Shown: positions 50,905 through 60,151, counted from the first letter of the stretch. The stretch: 64,000 bases of DNA from Phycicoccus avicenniae_A (GCF_050496545.1 NZ_JBNVZV010000006.1:62001-126000); one strand, 5' to 3'. Numbers and translations: made by a program. Notes: generated by a model not told the origin, from the sequence alone.

Positions 50905-53369
50905 GCGCCACGCAGCTGCCCGCGCGGGCGCGGGTGGTCGTCGTCGGGGGCGGGGTCATCGGGGCGTCGGTCGCCTACCACCTCGCCCACCTCGGGTGGA
51001 CCGACGTGCTCGTCCTCGAGCAGGGGACGCTGTCCTGCGGCACGACGTGGCACGCGGCCGGCCTCGTCGGCCAGCTCCGGGCCAGCGAGGCGGGAACCCG
51101 GCTGGTGCGCTGGTCGACCGAGCTCTACGGGCGGCTGGAGGCCGAGACCGGGCTCTCGACCGGCTACCGGGTCTGCGGGGGTCTGACCCTGGCCCGGACG
51201 CCGGAGCGGATGGTCCAGCTGCGGCGCACTGCGGCCAGTGCCACCGCCTATGACCTCGACTGCGAGCTGCTCACGCCGGCGCAGGCCGCCGAGCGGTACC
51301 CGCTCATTCGCTCCGACGACCTCGAGGGCGCGATCTGGCTGCCCGGGGACGGCCGCGCCGACCCCGCCGACCTCACGCAGGCGCTGGCCCGCGGGGCGCG
51401 GGCGCTCGGCGTGCGGGTCGTCGAGCGCGTCCGGGTCACCGGGCTGCGGCTGGCCGAGCGGGGGGACCGGCGGCGGGTGACCGGCGTGGTCACCGAGCAC
51501 GGCGAGGTCGAGTGCGAGGTCGTCGTCAACGCGGCCGGCCAGTGGGCCCCCCTCGTCGGGGCGATGGCCGGCGTCGACGTGCCGCTGCACTCCGCCGAGC
51601 ACTTCTACGTCGTCACCGACCAGGTCGAGGGCGTGCACCGGGACCTCCCCGTGCTGCGCGACCCCGACGGGTACACCTACGTCAAGGAGGAGGTCGGCGG
51701 GCTGCTCGTCGGGGGCTTCGAGCCCGAGGCCAAGCCGTGGGTGGCGCCCGAGGACATCCCGTACCCGTTCGAGTTCCGGCTCCTCGACGAGGACTGGGAG
51801 CACTTCGAGGTGCTGATGGACAGCGCCATCCACCGGCTGCCGGTGCTCGCGGAGACCGGGATCCGCAAGTTCTACAACGGCCCCGAGTCCTTCACCCCCG
51901 ACAACCAGTTCCTCCTGGGCGAGGCGCCGGAGTGCGCCGGGTTCTTCGTCGCCGCCGGCTTCAACTCGGTCGGTATCGCCTCGGCTGGCGGAGCGGGGCG
52001 CGCGCTCGCCGAGTGGGTCGTCGCGGGGGAGCCGACTCTCGACCTCGGCGCCGTCGACATCCGCCGCTTCCCGTCCGTGGCGGCCAACCGGACCTGGCTG
52101 CGCTCGCGCGTCGCGGAGGTCCTCGGTCTGCACTACGCCGTGCCGTGGCCGAACCGTGAGCTGGAGACCGGTCGGCCGCAACGGTGCTCACCGCTCTACG
52201 AGCGCACGCTGGCCCTCGACGCGGTGATGGGCAGCCGCAACGGGTGGGAGCGTCCGCTCGTCTTCGCGCCCTCGGGGGAGGTGCCCCGGCTGGACTACTC
52301 GTGGGAGCGGCCGGCCTGGGCGGACTGGTGCGACGCCGAGCAGCGGGCCACCCGCTCGGCCGTCGCGGTCTTCGACCAGACCTCGTTCAGCAAGTACCTC
52401 GTCACCGGGCCGGATGCCCTGGACACCCTCCAGTGGGTGTGCACCGCGGACGTCGACGTGCCGGTGGGGCGCGCGGTCTACACCGGGATGCTCGACGCGT
52501 CCGCGGGCTACCAGGCTGACGTCACCGTCACCCGCACGGGCCCCGAGGAGTTCCTCGTCGTCTCGAGCGCGGCCACGACCCGCCGCGACCTCGACTGGCT
52601 CCGCCGCCACCGGGTCGGCACGCCGGGCATCGTCGACGTCACCAGCGCGTACGCGGTCATCGGGGTGATGGGTCCCCGCTCGCGGGCGCTGCTGTCGCGG
52701 CTGACCCCGGCCGCCCTCGACGACGTGGCGCACCCGTTCGGCACCTCCCGGGTCCTCGACCTCGGGCCGTGCCGCGCGCGGGCCACGCGCATCACCTACG
52801 TCGGCGAGCTCGGGTGGGAGCTGTACGTCCCCACCGAGGAGGCCGCCGTCCTCCACGACGAGCTGCTCGGGGCCGGGGCCGACCTCGGGGTGGTGCCCGC
52901 CGGCTACTCCGCCATCGAGGCCCTGCGGCTGGAGAAGGGGTACCGCGCCTTCGGGCGCGAGCTGACCGCGGAGGTCACCCCGGTCGAGGCCGGGCTGCTC
53001 TTCGCCTGCGCCCTCTCCGGCCCGTCCGACTTCCTGGGGCGGGCCGCGCTCGAGGAGCGCCGGGCCGCGGGGCCCGCGCGCCGGGTGCTCTCGCTCGTCG
53101 CGCAGGACCCGGGCGCGTGGCTCTGGGGTGGTGAGCTCGTCCTGCGCGACGGCGTGCCCGTGGGGCAGGTCACGAGCGCGGCGGGCGGGGCCACGGTGGG
53201 GGCGTCGGTGGGGCTGGCCCTCGTCGGGGACCGGGCCACGGGCACGGCGACCGCGGGATGGTGCGACGAGGGGACGTGGGAGGTCGACCTCGCCGGGCGG
53301 CGCGTCCCGGTCCGGGTGTCGCGCCGGCCCCCCTACGACCCGCGGGGCGAGAGGCTGGGCAGGTCATGA
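50901..53369 (+). CDS. Dimethylglycine/sarcosine dehydrogenase-like flavoprotein with GcvT domain
   Basis: 822 residues. The N-terminal FAD domain has VVVVGGGVIGASVAYHLAHLG and CGTTWHAAGL, in which His51 matches the covalent-flavin His of the DMGDH/sarcosine dehydrogenase family. The C-terminal half is a folate-binding aminomethyltransferase pair (FDQTSFSKYLVTGPDAL; GELGWELYVPTEEA; ALRLEKGYRAFGREL). Such enzymes oxidatively remove N-methyl groups and hand the C1 unit to tetrahydrofolate. ATG overlaps the kinase-like stop (ATGA). Suggests an N-methylated amine passes through this pathway. Confidence 0.9.
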   Translation: MSATQLPARARVVVVGGGVIGASVAYHLAHLGWTDVLVLEQGTLSCGTTWHAAGLVGQLRASEAGTRLVRWSTELYGRLEAETGLSTGYRVCGGLTLARTPERMVQLRRTAASATAYDLDCELLTPAQAAERYPLIRSDDLEGAIWLPGDGRADPADLTQALARGARALGVRVVERVRVTGLRLAERGDRRRVTGVVTEHGEVECEVVVNAAGQWAPLVGAMAGVDVPLHSAEHFYVVTDQVEGVHRDLPVLRDPDGYTYVKEEVGGLLVGGFEPEAKPWVAPEDIPYPFEFRLLDEDWEHFEVLMDSAIHRLPVLAETGIRKFYNGPESFTPDNQFLLGEAPECAGFFVAAGFNSVGIASAGGAGRALAEWVVAGEPTLDLGAVDIRRFPSVAANRTWLRSRVAEVLGLHYAVPWPNRELETGRPQRCSPLYERTLALDAVMGSRNGWERPLVFAPSGEVPRLDYSWERPAWADWCDAEQRATRSAVAVFDQTSFSKYLVTGPDALDTLQWVCTADVDVPVGRAVYTGMLDASAGYQADVTVTRTGPEEFLVVSSAATTRRDLDWLRRHRVGTPGIVDVTSAYAVIGVMGPRSRALLSRLTPAALDDVAHPFGTSRVLDLGPCRARATRITYVGELGWELYVPTEEAAVLHDELLGAGADLGVVPAGYSAIEALRLEKGYRAFGRELTAEVTPVEAGLLFACALSGPSDFLGRAALEERRAAGPARRVLSLVAQDPGAWLWGGELVLRDGVPVGQVTSAAGGATVGASVGLALVGDRATGTATAGWCDEGTWEVDLAGRRVPVRVSRRPPYDPRGERLGRS

Positions 53370-53388
53370 CACACTGCTCGACATCTTC

Positions 53389-53409
53389 GGTCCATGGTTG
53401 GACCATTGG
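53389..53409. promoter_or_regulatory. FadR-type operator before the regulator gene
   Basis: ATGGT-TGG-ACCAT (53394-53406) matches the FadR-subfamily TGGTnnnACCA pattern. It is nested in GGTCCA/TGGACC (53389-53404) and followed by GGACCATTGG, which resembles the permease palindrome. Lies 50-70 bp before ATG 53458. Confidence 0.65.
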
Positions 53410-53457
53410 GACCGCCCACCGGGTCACCGGGCCCGCGACCTCGGGAGGAGGACGGCG

Positions 53458-54183
53458 ATGACGCACCCCGCCGGCGCCACGAGCCTGCCCTCGGTCATCC
53501 TCCGGCACGCGGTCGGCAACCCCTTCGAGACCACCGTCGAGCAGCTCGCGACCGCCATCCGCCTCGGCGTGCTCGTCGACGGCGACCAGCTGCCCCCCGA
53601 GCGCGAGCTCGCCGAGCAGATGGGCGTGGCCCGGGGGACGCTGCGCGACGCCATCGCAGCGCTGCGCGACACCGGGCTGGTCACCACCCGCCGGGGACGC
53701 GGCGGCGGGTCGGTCGTCACCTACTCGGCCCCGGCGCCCGGTTCGGGTGGGCAGGGGCTGCGGCGCGGCGCGACCCTCCTCGACGCCCTCGACTTCCGCC
53801 GGGTCGTCGAGCCGGGGGCGGCCTGGCTGGCCGCCACCCGGGAGCTCTCCGGGGACCAGCGCTCCTGGCTCTCGACCTCGTTGCGCGAGACCCGCGCCGC
53901 GGAGGACCCCGGGGCGCACCGCCTCGCGGACAGCCGCCTGCACCTGGCGGTGGCCACGGTGTCGGGCTCGCCCATGCTCATCGAGGCGGTGACCCGGGCG
54001 CAGGCCGCGCTCGGTGAGCTCCTCGAGGCGATCCCGGTGCTGCGCAAGAACATCCAGCACTCGCACGACCAGCACGAAGCGATCGTCGGTGCCATCCTGT
54101 CGGGGGCGGCAGAGGACGCACGGACCGCCATGGAAGAGCACTGCGACGCGACGTCCGCGCTCCTGCGCGGGCTCATCGGATGA
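53458..54183 (+). CDS. FadR-family (GntR/FCD) regulator
   Basis: 241 residues. Winged helix VEQLATAIRLGVLVDGDQLPPERELAEQMGVARGTLRDAIAALRDTGLV, wing TRRGRGGGSVV, then an all-helical FCD ligand domain with metal-site His (SRLHLAVATVSGS; HSHDQHEAIVGAI). GGGAGGAGG precedes the ATG. It sits between the two operons of the amine cluster and has its own TGGTnnnACCA-type site, so autoregulation and control of the cluster are likely. Confidence 0.92.
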   Translation: MTHPAGATSLPSVILRHAVGNPFETTVEQLATAIRLGVLVDGDQLPPERELAEQMGVARGTLRDAIAALRDTGLVTTRRGRGGGSVVTYSAPAPGSGGQGLRRGATLLDALDFRRVVEPGAAWLAATRELSGDQRSWLSTSLRETRAAEDPGAHRLADSRLHLAVATVSGSPMLIEAVTRAQAALGELLEAIPVLRKNIQHSHDQHEAIVGAILSGAAEDARTAMEEHCDATSALLRGLIG

Positions 54184-54196
54184 CTGGAGGAGCACG

Positions 54197-55582
54197 ATGA
54201 CGAGCTCGACCCACCGCGGGGGACCCCTGCAGATGACCCTGGAGCAGCTGCGCACCGACATCGCCGACGGAACCGTCGACACGGTGATCGTGGCCTTCAC
54301 CGACATGCAGGGACGGTTGCAGGGCAAGCGGATCCACGGCGCCTTCTTCCTCGACCACGTGCTCGACGCCGGCACCGAGGGCTGCAACTACCTGCTCGCC
54401 GTCGACGTCGACATGAACACCGTCGACGGCTACGCGATCTCGTCGTGGGAGCGCGGCTACGGCGACATGTTCTTCGAGATGGACCTCTCGACGCTGCGCC
54501 GCACACCCGGGCACCCGGCGTCGGTGACGATCCAGAGCGACCTCACCTGGCTCGACGGCTCCGGTGACGTCGTGCAGTCCCCGCGGAGCATCCTCAAGAA
54601 GCAGGTCGCGGTGGCCGAGGAGGCCGGCTGGGGGGCGTTCGCGGGCACCGAGCTGGAGTTCATCCTCTTCGAGGACTCGTACGAGGCCGCGTGGGACCGG
54701 CGCTACCAGGGCCTCACCGGCTCGAACCGGTACAACGTGGACTACTCGATCCTCGGCGGCAGCAAGGTCGAGCCCGTGCTGCGCGAGATCCGCAACGAGA
54801 TGTACCGCGCGGGGATGACCGTCGAGTCGGCCAAGGGCGAGTGCAACCTCGGGCAGCACGAGATCGGCTTCCTCTTCGACGAGGTCCTGCGCACCTGCGA
54901 CAACCACAGCGTCTACAAGACCGGCGCCAAGGAGATCGCCGCGCGGCACGGCCAGTCGCTGACCTTCATGGCCAAGTACGACGAGCGCGAGGGCAACTCG
55001 TGCCACATCCACCTGTCGCTGCGCGGTACCGACGGCGAGGTGGTCTTCGCCGACGACGACCGCGACGGCGGACGCTCCGAGCTGTTCGACCAGTTCCTCG
55101 CCGGGCTCCTCGCGACGATGCGCGAGCTCACGTACTTCTACGCGCCGAACATCAACTCCTACAAGCGCTTCGCCGCCGGCTCGTTCGCGCCGACCGCGGT
55201 CGCGTGGGGTACCGACAACCGCACGTGTGCGCTGCGGGTCGTCGGGCACGGCGCGGGGCTGCGCGTCGAGAACCGCGTGCCCGGCGGCGACGTCAACCCC
55301 TACCTCGCGGTGGCCGCGATGATGGCCGGCGGGCTGCACGGCATCCGCGAGGGTCTGGAGCTGCCGCCCGTGTGCGAGGGGAACGCCTACAAGGGCGACT
55401 ACGAGCACGTGCCGACGACGCTGCGCGAGGCCCGCGACCTGCTCGCCACGAGCGAGGTGGCCCGGGCCGCGTTCGGCGACGCCGTCGTCGACCACTACGT
55501 CAACGCCGCCGACGTCGAGATCACCGCGTTCACCGCGGCGGTCACCGACTGGGAGCGGGTCCGAGGTTTCGAGAGGCTGTGA
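54197..55582 (+). CDS. Glutamine-synthetase-family gamma-glutamyl-amine ligase
   Basis: 461 residues. GS family: DMQGRLQGKRIHG, GTELEFILFEDSYEA, ESAKGECNLGQHEIGF, NSCHIHLSL, NSYKRFAAGSFAPTAVAWGTDNRTCALRV and ENRVPGGDVNPYLAVAA. It lacks the adenylylation-loop context of housekeeping GlnA and groups with PuuA/GlnA3/GlnA4-like ligases that glutamylate amines. Polyamine, ethanolamine or methylamine are all possible substrates. GGAGGAG precedes ATG, 13 bp after the regulator. Confidence 0.9.
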   Translation: MTSSTHRGGPLQMTLEQLRTDIADGTVDTVIVAFTDMQGRLQGKRIHGAFFLDHVLDAGTEGCNYLLAVDVDMNTVDGYAISSWERGYGDMFFEMDLSTLRRTPGHPASVTIQSDLTWLDGSGDVVQSPRSILKKQVAVAEEAGWGAFAGTELEFILFEDSYEAAWDRRYQGLTGSNRYNVDYSILGGSKVEPVLREIRNEMYRAGMTVESAKGECNLGQHEIGFLFDEVLRTCDNHSVYKTGAKEIAARHGQSLTFMAKYDEREGNSCHIHLSLRGTDGEVVFADDDRDGGRSELFDQFLAGLLATMRELTYFYAPNINSYKRFAAGSFAPTAVAWGTDNRTCALRVVGHGAGLRVENRVPGGDVNPYLAVAAMMAGGLHGIREGLELPPVCEGNAYKGDYEHVPTTLREARDLLATSEVARAAFGDAVVDHYVNAADVEITAFTAAVTDWERVRGFERL

Positions 55583-55592
55583 GGACCACCCG

Positions 55593-56978
55593 ATGAGCAC
55601 CACCACGCACGACGTCATCGACCCGGCGACCGAGGAGGTCGTCACCACGATCGACCTCGCCGGGGTCGAGGAGACCGACGCGGCCGTCGCCCGCGCCGTC
55701 GAGGTCGGCCCGGCCTGGCGCGCCGTGAGCCCCGCCGACCGCGGGATGCTCCTGCGCCGCTTCGCCGACCTCGTCGAAGAGCACACCGAGGAGCTGGCCC
55801 GGCTCGAGGTGCGCAACGCCGGCCACACCATCGGCAACGCGCGGTGGGAGGCGGGCAACGTCGTCAACGTCCTGCGGTACTACTCCGCGGCGCCGGAGCG
55901 GTTGTTCGGCAAGCAGATCCCCGTGGCCGGTGGCCTCGACGTCACCTTCAAGGAGCCGCTCGGCGTCGTCGGCGTCATCGTCCCGTGGAACTTCCCGATG
56001 CCGATCATGGGCTGGGCGATGGCCCCGGCCCTCGCCGCGGGCAACACCGTCGTCCTCAAGCCCGCCGAGCTGACGCCGATGACGGCGATGCGCATCGGCG
56101 AGCTCGCCGTCGAGGCCGGCATCCCCGAGGGCGTCCTCTCGATCCTGCCCGGGGCCGGGCGGGTCGTCGGCGAACGCTTCGTCACCCACCCCGACGTCCG
56201 CAAGATCGCCTTCACCGGCTCGACCGCGGTCGGGCAGGGGATCATGCGCGGCGCGGCCGAGCACCTCAAGCGGGTCACCCTCGAGCTCGGCGGCAAGTCG
56301 GCGAACATCGTCTTCGCGGACGCCGACCTCGACAAGGCGGCCGCCGCGGCGCCGATGAGCTTCCTCGACAACGCCGGCCAGGACTGCTGCGCCCGCACTC
56401 GGATCCTCGTGCAGCGCAGCGTGTACGACGCGTTCATGGAGCGCTTCGAGGGGGCGCTGCGCGACGTCGTCGTCGGCGACCCCGGCGACGAGGCGACCCA
56501 GATGGGCCCGCTCGTCAGCAGCCGGCAGCGCGAGACCGTCCGCGGATTCGTCGACGGCACCGACGGGCACGACGCCGTCGACGTCGCCTTCCGTGGCACC
56601 GCGCCCGACGGCGCCGGCTGGTGGTACCCGCCGACCGTCGTGCTCCCGGGCAGCACCTCCGACCGGATCTGGCAGGAGGAGGTCTTCGGCCCCGTCGTCG
56701 CGGTCCTGCCCTTCGAGGACGAGGCCGACGCCGTGGCCAAGGCCAACGACAGCGCGTACGGGCTCTCCGGCTCGATCTGGACCCGCGACGTCGGGCGCGC
56801 CCTGCGCGTCTCGCGCGGGGTCGAGGCCGGGAACCTGTCGGTCAACAGCCACTCGTCGGTGCGCTACTCCACCCCCTTCGGCGGCTTCAAGGCCAGCGGT
56901 ATCGGGCGCGAGCTCGGACCGGACGCCCTGGACGCCTTCACCGAGGTGAAGAACGTCTTCATCTCGACCGAGGACTGA
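55593..56978 (+). CDS. Aldehyde dehydrogenase
   Basis: 461 residues. PWNFPMPIMGWAMAPALAAGNTVVLKPAE, FTGSTAVGQ, catalytic Glu231 (LELGGKSANIV) and Cys265 (NAGQDCCARTR), and QEEVFGPVVAVLPFEDEADA. NAD-dependent oxidation of an aldehyde, in context probably the gamma-glutamyl-aminoaldehyde, as PuuC does in the Puu pathway. Slightly short for the family (usually about 480-500) but complete. Confidence 0.93.
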   Translation: MSTTTHDVIDPATEEVVTTIDLAGVEETDAAVARAVEVGPAWRAVSPADRGMLLRRFADLVEEHTEELARLEVRNAGHTIGNARWEAGNVVNVLRYYSAAPERLFGKQIPVAGGLDVTFKEPLGVVGVIVPWNFPMPIMGWAMAPALAAGNTVVLKPAELTPMTAMRIGELAVEAGIPEGVLSILPGAGRVVGERFVTHPDVRKIAFTGSTAVGQGIMRGAAEHLKRVTLELGGKSANIVFADADLDKAAAAAPMSFLDNAGQDCCARTRILVQRSVYDAFMERFEGALRDVVVGDPGDEATQMGPLVSSRQRETVRGFVDGTDGHDAVDVAFRGTAPDGAGWWYPPTVVLPGSTSDRIWQEEVFGPVVAVLPFEDEADAVAKANDSAYGLSGSIWTRDVGRALRVSRGVEAGNLSVNSHSSVRYSTPFGGFKASGIGRELGPDALDAFTEVKNVFISTED

Positions 56979-57010
56979 CCCTCCAACCCACCCACACCTG
57001 AGGAGAGAAC

Positions 57011-57778
57011 ATGGCAGGCAGGCTCGCGGGCAAGGTCGCCGTCGTCACCGGCGGCTGCTCGGGCATCGGCCTCGCGACCGTCCGGCGCTTCGCGGAGGAG
57101 GGCGCGACCGTCGTCGTCGCCGACCTCGCGGACGAGGCCGGTGAGGCGCTCGCCGCCGAGCTCGGCGGTACCTACGTCCACTGCGACGTCGCGTCCAAGG
57201 AGGACGTCGACCGGCTCTTCGCCACCGCCAAGGAGAAGCACGGCCGGGTCGACATCGCGTTCAACAACGCGGGCATCAGCCCGCCGGACGACGACTCGAT
57301 CCTCGACACCGACCTCGACGCCTGGCGCCGCGTGCAGGAGGTCAACCTGACGTCGGTCTACCTCTGCTGCAAGGCGGTCATCCCGTTGATGCGCGAGCAG
57401 GGGGGCGGCTCGATCATCAACACGGCCTCGTTCGTCGCGGTCATGGGTGCGGCCACCTCGCAGATCTCGTACTCGGCCTCCAAGGGCGGCGTGCTGTCGA
57501 TGACCCGCGAGCTCGGCGTGCAGTTCGCGCGCGAGGGCATCCGGGTCAACGCGCTCTGCCCCGGGCCGGTCAACACACCGCTCCTCAAGGAGCTCTTCGC
57601 CAAGGACGCCGAGCGCGCCGCACGCCGCCTGGTCCACGTCCCGATGGGGCGCTTCGGGGAGCCCGAGGAGATGGCCAGCGCCGTGCTCTTCCTCGCCTCC
57701 GACGAGTCCAGCTTCATGACCGCCTCGACCTTCCTCGTCGACGGCGGCATCTCGGGCGCCTACGTCACGCCGCTGTGA
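57011..57778 (+). CDS. SDR-family oxidoreductase in the amine cluster
   Basis: 255 residues, classical SDR: VAVVTGGCSGIGLATVRRFAEEG, FNNAGISPP, Ser140 (INTAS), Tyr154 and Lys158 (YSASK), and STFLVDGGISGAY. A similar gene often accompanies glnA-like, ALDH and PuuD genes in actinobacteria, as I recall. It may reduce or oxidise an alcohol/aldehyde intermediate; no PuuB-type oxidase is otherwise present. AGGAGAG precedes ATG. Confidence 0.9.
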   Translation: MAGRLAGKVAVVTGGCSGIGLATVRRFAEEGATVVVADLADEAGEALAAELGGTYVHCDVASKEDVDRLFATAKEKHGRVDIAFNNAGISPPDDDSILDTDLDAWRRVQEVNLTSVYLCCKAVIPLMREQGGGSIINTASFVAVMGAATSQISYSASKGGVLSMTRELGVQFAREGIRVNALCPGPVNTPLLKELFAKDAERAARRLVHVPMGRFGEPEEMASAVLFLASDESSFMTASTFLVDGGISGAYVTPL

Positions 57779-57785
57779 GCCGGGG

Positions 57786-58526
57786 ATGACGACGCGGCCG
57801 GTCATCGGCATCACGTGCTACGTCGAGGAGGTCGACCGCGCACCCTGGGTCGCCCAGCGCAGCGCCGTGCTCCCGTACCGGTACGTGGCGCAGGTCGAGG
57901 CGGCCGGCGGGGTGGCGGTGGTGCTACCCCCGCGCCCGGACGTCGACGACGCGATGGCCCGCGAGGTGCTGGCGCGGGTCGACGGCCTCGTCGTGGCGGG
58001 TGGTGCCGACGTCCAGGCCGGGCTCTACGGCGCTGCGGCGCACCCGACCTCGCAGGACGCCCGGCCCGACCGTGACGCGTGGGAGTCGGCGCTCGTCCGG
58101 GCCGCCGAGGCGCTCGACGTGCCGCTGTTCGGCATCTGCCGCGGCATGCAGGTGATGGCGGTGGCGGCCGGGGGAGTGCTGGAGCAGCACGTCCCCGACC
58201 GCGTGGGGCACGAGGCACACTCGCCCCGGCCCGGCGTCTACTCCTCGCACCACGTGGAGCCGGTCACCGGCAGTCTGCTCGCCGGCGTCGTCGGCGAGGA
58301 GTCCCTGGACGTGCCGACCTACCACCACCAGGCCGTCGTCCCGGACTCCCTCCGGACCACGTCGTGGCAGCCGGCCGCGTGGCACGAGGACGGCACCCTC
58401 GAGGCGATGGAGGACCCGTCCGCCCGGTTCCGGGTCGCGGTGCAGTGGCACGCCGAGGAGGCCGAGGGCGCGGCGCTCTTCGAGGCCCTGGTCGAGGCCG
58501 CCCGCGAACGCGCCGCCGCGCGCTAG
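57786..58526 (+). CDS. PuuD-like gamma-glutamyl hydrolase (class I glutamine amidotransferase fold)
   Basis: 246 residues, peptidase C26 family. Catalytic Cys118 in PLFGICRGMQVMAVAAGG, then VPTYHHQAVV (His-rich), and the terminal QWHAEE, where PuuD usually has QWHPE. It would remove the gamma-glutamyl group, releasing glutamate and the amino acid, closing the glutamylation cycle begun by the GS-like ligase. Overlaps the convergent marR gene by 4 bp. Confidence 0.9.
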   Translation: MTTRPVIGITCYVEEVDRAPWVAQRSAVLPYRYVAQVEAAGGVAVVLPPRPDVDDAMAREVLARVDGLVVAGGADVQAGLYGAAAHPTSQDARPDRDAWESALVRAAEALDVPLFGICRGMQVMAVAAGGVLEQHVPDRVGHEAHSPRPGVYSSHHVEPVTGSLLAGVVGEESLDVPTYHHQAVVPDSLRTTSWQPAAWHEDGTLEAMEDPSARFRVAVQWHAEEAEGAALFEALVEAARERAAAR

Positions 58527-58936
58527 GGCCGCTCGCCGAGCTCCTCGAGCACGCGGCGGAAGGTGGCGTAGCGACGGGGGCCGACCTCGGCGGCGAACTC
58601 CTCCTCGGCGGCGGCGATGGCGGCGTGCGCCCGGGCGAGGAACCGCTCGCCCTCCGGCGTGAGCCGGACGAGGCGGACCCGGCGGTCGCCGCGTGCCGTC
58701 TCCACCCGCACGTGGCCGCTGCGCTCGAGCTGCGCGACGAACTGGCCGCAGCCCTGCTTCGTCATGCCGAGGTGGGCGGCGAGGACGGTCACACTGGCGC
58801 CCTCGGCGGGGACCCCGTCGAGCACGCGCACGTGCGAGAAGCGCAGGCCGTCAACGGTGAGGTGCGCGAGGTCCGAGCGGAGGCGGGCGAAGACGCCACC
58901 GAGCAGGTCGGGAAGAATCTCCTTGACGACGGTCAC
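58523..58936 (-). CDS. MarR-family regulator
   Basis: 137 residues. Winged helix VTVLAAHLGMTKQGCGQFVAQLERSGHVRVE, wing ARGDRRVRLVRLTPEG. GTG 58936 lies 6 nt from TAAAGT, so it is probably leaderless. It is divergent from the phosphotransferase-like gene with an AAAGTCACTTT palindrome in the gap, which it may bind. Confidence 0.9.
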   Translation of the reverse strand: MTVVKEILPDLLGGVFARLRSDLAHLTVDGLRFSHVRVLDGVPAEGASVTVLAAHLGMTKQGCGQFVAQLERSGHVRVETARGDRRVRLVRLTPEGERFLARAHAAIAAAEEEFAAEVGPRRYATFRRVLEELGERP

Positions 58937-58948
58937 AAAGTCACTTTA
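58937..58948. promoter_or_regulatory. marR -10 box and overlapping palindrome
   Basis: Minus-strand TAAAGT (58943-58948) overlaps AAAGT-C-ACTTT (58937-58947), a perfect 11-bp palindrome. A bound repressor would block this promoter. Confidence 0.5.
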
Positions 58949-58986
58949 CCTTCTGGATGGTCAACCTACTTTCCGATGGAGGGGTC

Positions 58987-60141
58987 ATGGCCGGACTCGA
59001 CGCCCTGGGGGCCGCCGCGGTGGACGAGGCGACCCTGGCCGGGATGCTCGCCGCGCACCTGCGACTCGAGGGTCCGGTGGAGGTCGTCGAGGTCGAGGTC
59101 GAGGAGTTCCCCTACGACCTCGTGAGCATCACGACCCTGTCCCGTCACCGCGTCCACGGGCGGGTGGCGACGCCGGCGGGGGAGCATCCGTTCCGCCTGT
59201 TCGTCAAGGTCGTCCAGGCGTGGGAGCGCTCGCCGCTCTTCGCGTTCGTGCCCGAGCACCTGCGCGAGGTCGCCGCCAAGGGCGTGCCGTGGCGCACCGA
59301 GCCGCTGGCCTACCGTTCCGACCTCGCCTCCCGGCTGCCCGACGGTCTGACGATGCCCACCGCGCTGGCCGTCATGGACGTCGACGACCTGACCTGCGCG
59401 ATCTGGCTCGAGGAGCTCGACGTGGTCGACGTGCCGTGGGACGACGCCCGCTCGACCCGGGCGGCCCGTCTGCTCGGTCGGCTCTCGGGGAGCCGGCGGG
59501 TCCGGCCGCTCGCCGGCGTCAGCGGTCTCGACTGGACGCTGCGCGACTACCTCACGGGGCGCTTCGACAACCAGGTGCACCCGATGCTCCGGGACGACGA
59601 CATCTGGGAGCACCCCCTCGTGGCCGCGTCCTTCGACGCCGAGCTGCGCGACCGGCTGCGCGACGCGGCCGACGGCGCGCGCGAGACCGTCGAGGAGGCC
59701 TTGTCGCTGCCGCACCTGCCTGCCCACGGTGACGCCTGCCCGAACAACCTGCTGGCGGTCGACGGCGTGGACGGCTTCGTGCTCATCGACTACTCGTACT
59801 GGATGTCGATGCCGCCCGGCGCAGACCTCGGCCAGCTGCTGGTCGGCGACGTGCAGATCGGGCGCACCCGCGCGGGCGACCTCGCAGGGCGCGACGCCGC
59901 GCACCGCGACGCCTACGTCGCCGGGCTGCGCGACGAGGGCTGTGACGTGCCCGCCGAGGCCGTGGCCCGTGGCCACGCGCTGCACCACCTGCTGCTCACG
60001 GGGCTCTCCAGCGTGCCGTGGGAGCACCTCGGCGCGCCGCCCACTCCCGAGCTCGCGGTGATGGCGCAGGACCGGGCCGCCATCGCCCGGTTCTGTCTCG
60101 ACCGGGTGGACGCGACCGCCGGGGCGGGGGTCGCGGGGTGA
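58987..60141 (+). CDS. Aminoglycoside-phosphotransferase-like protein
   Basis: 384 residues, kinase-like fold. Catalytic motif LPAHGDACPNNLL and metal motif VLIDYSYWMSMPPGADLGQL. The N-terminal 100 residues are less conserved. Such proteins phosphorylate diverse alcohols and amines; resistance is only one possibility and is not implied here. GGAGGGG precedes ATG 58987. Likely target of the divergent MarR. Confidence 0.8.
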   Translation: MAGLDALGAAAVDEATLAGMLAAHLRLEGPVEVVEVEVEEFPYDLVSITTLSRHRVHGRVATPAGEHPFRLFVKVVQAWERSPLFAFVPEHLREVAAKGVPWRTEPLAYRSDLASRLPDGLTMPTALAVMDVDDLTCAIWLEELDVVDVPWDDARSTRAARLLGRLSGSRRVRPLAGVSGLDWTLRDYLTGRFDNQVHPMLRDDDIWEHPLVAASFDAELRDRLRDAADGARETVEEALSLPHLPAHGDACPNNLLAVDGVDGFVLIDYSYWMSMPPGADLGQLLVGDVQIGRTRAGDLAGRDAAHRDAYVAGLRDEGCDVPAEAVARGHALHHLLLTGLSSVPWEHLGAPPTPELAVMAQDRAAIARFCLDRVDATAGAGVAG

Positions 60142-60151
60142 CAATGGGCGG

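Noticed and set aside
50901..55582. N-methylglutamate pathway for methylamine
   Set aside because: The GS-like ligase and a sarcosine-oxidase-like protein recall it. There is no glutamate-synthase-like MgsABC set, and ALDH plus PuuD fit a Puu-type route better.
48326..58526. Recently acquired mobile island
   Set aside because: No integrase, transposase, tRNA, flanking repeats or visible change in base composition. Only gene content suggests insertion.
58987..60141. Antibiotic-resistance aminoglycoside kinase
   Set aside because: Only the general catalytic motifs are shared. The context is amine/lipid metabolism and a MarR regulator, and nothing indicates drug modification.
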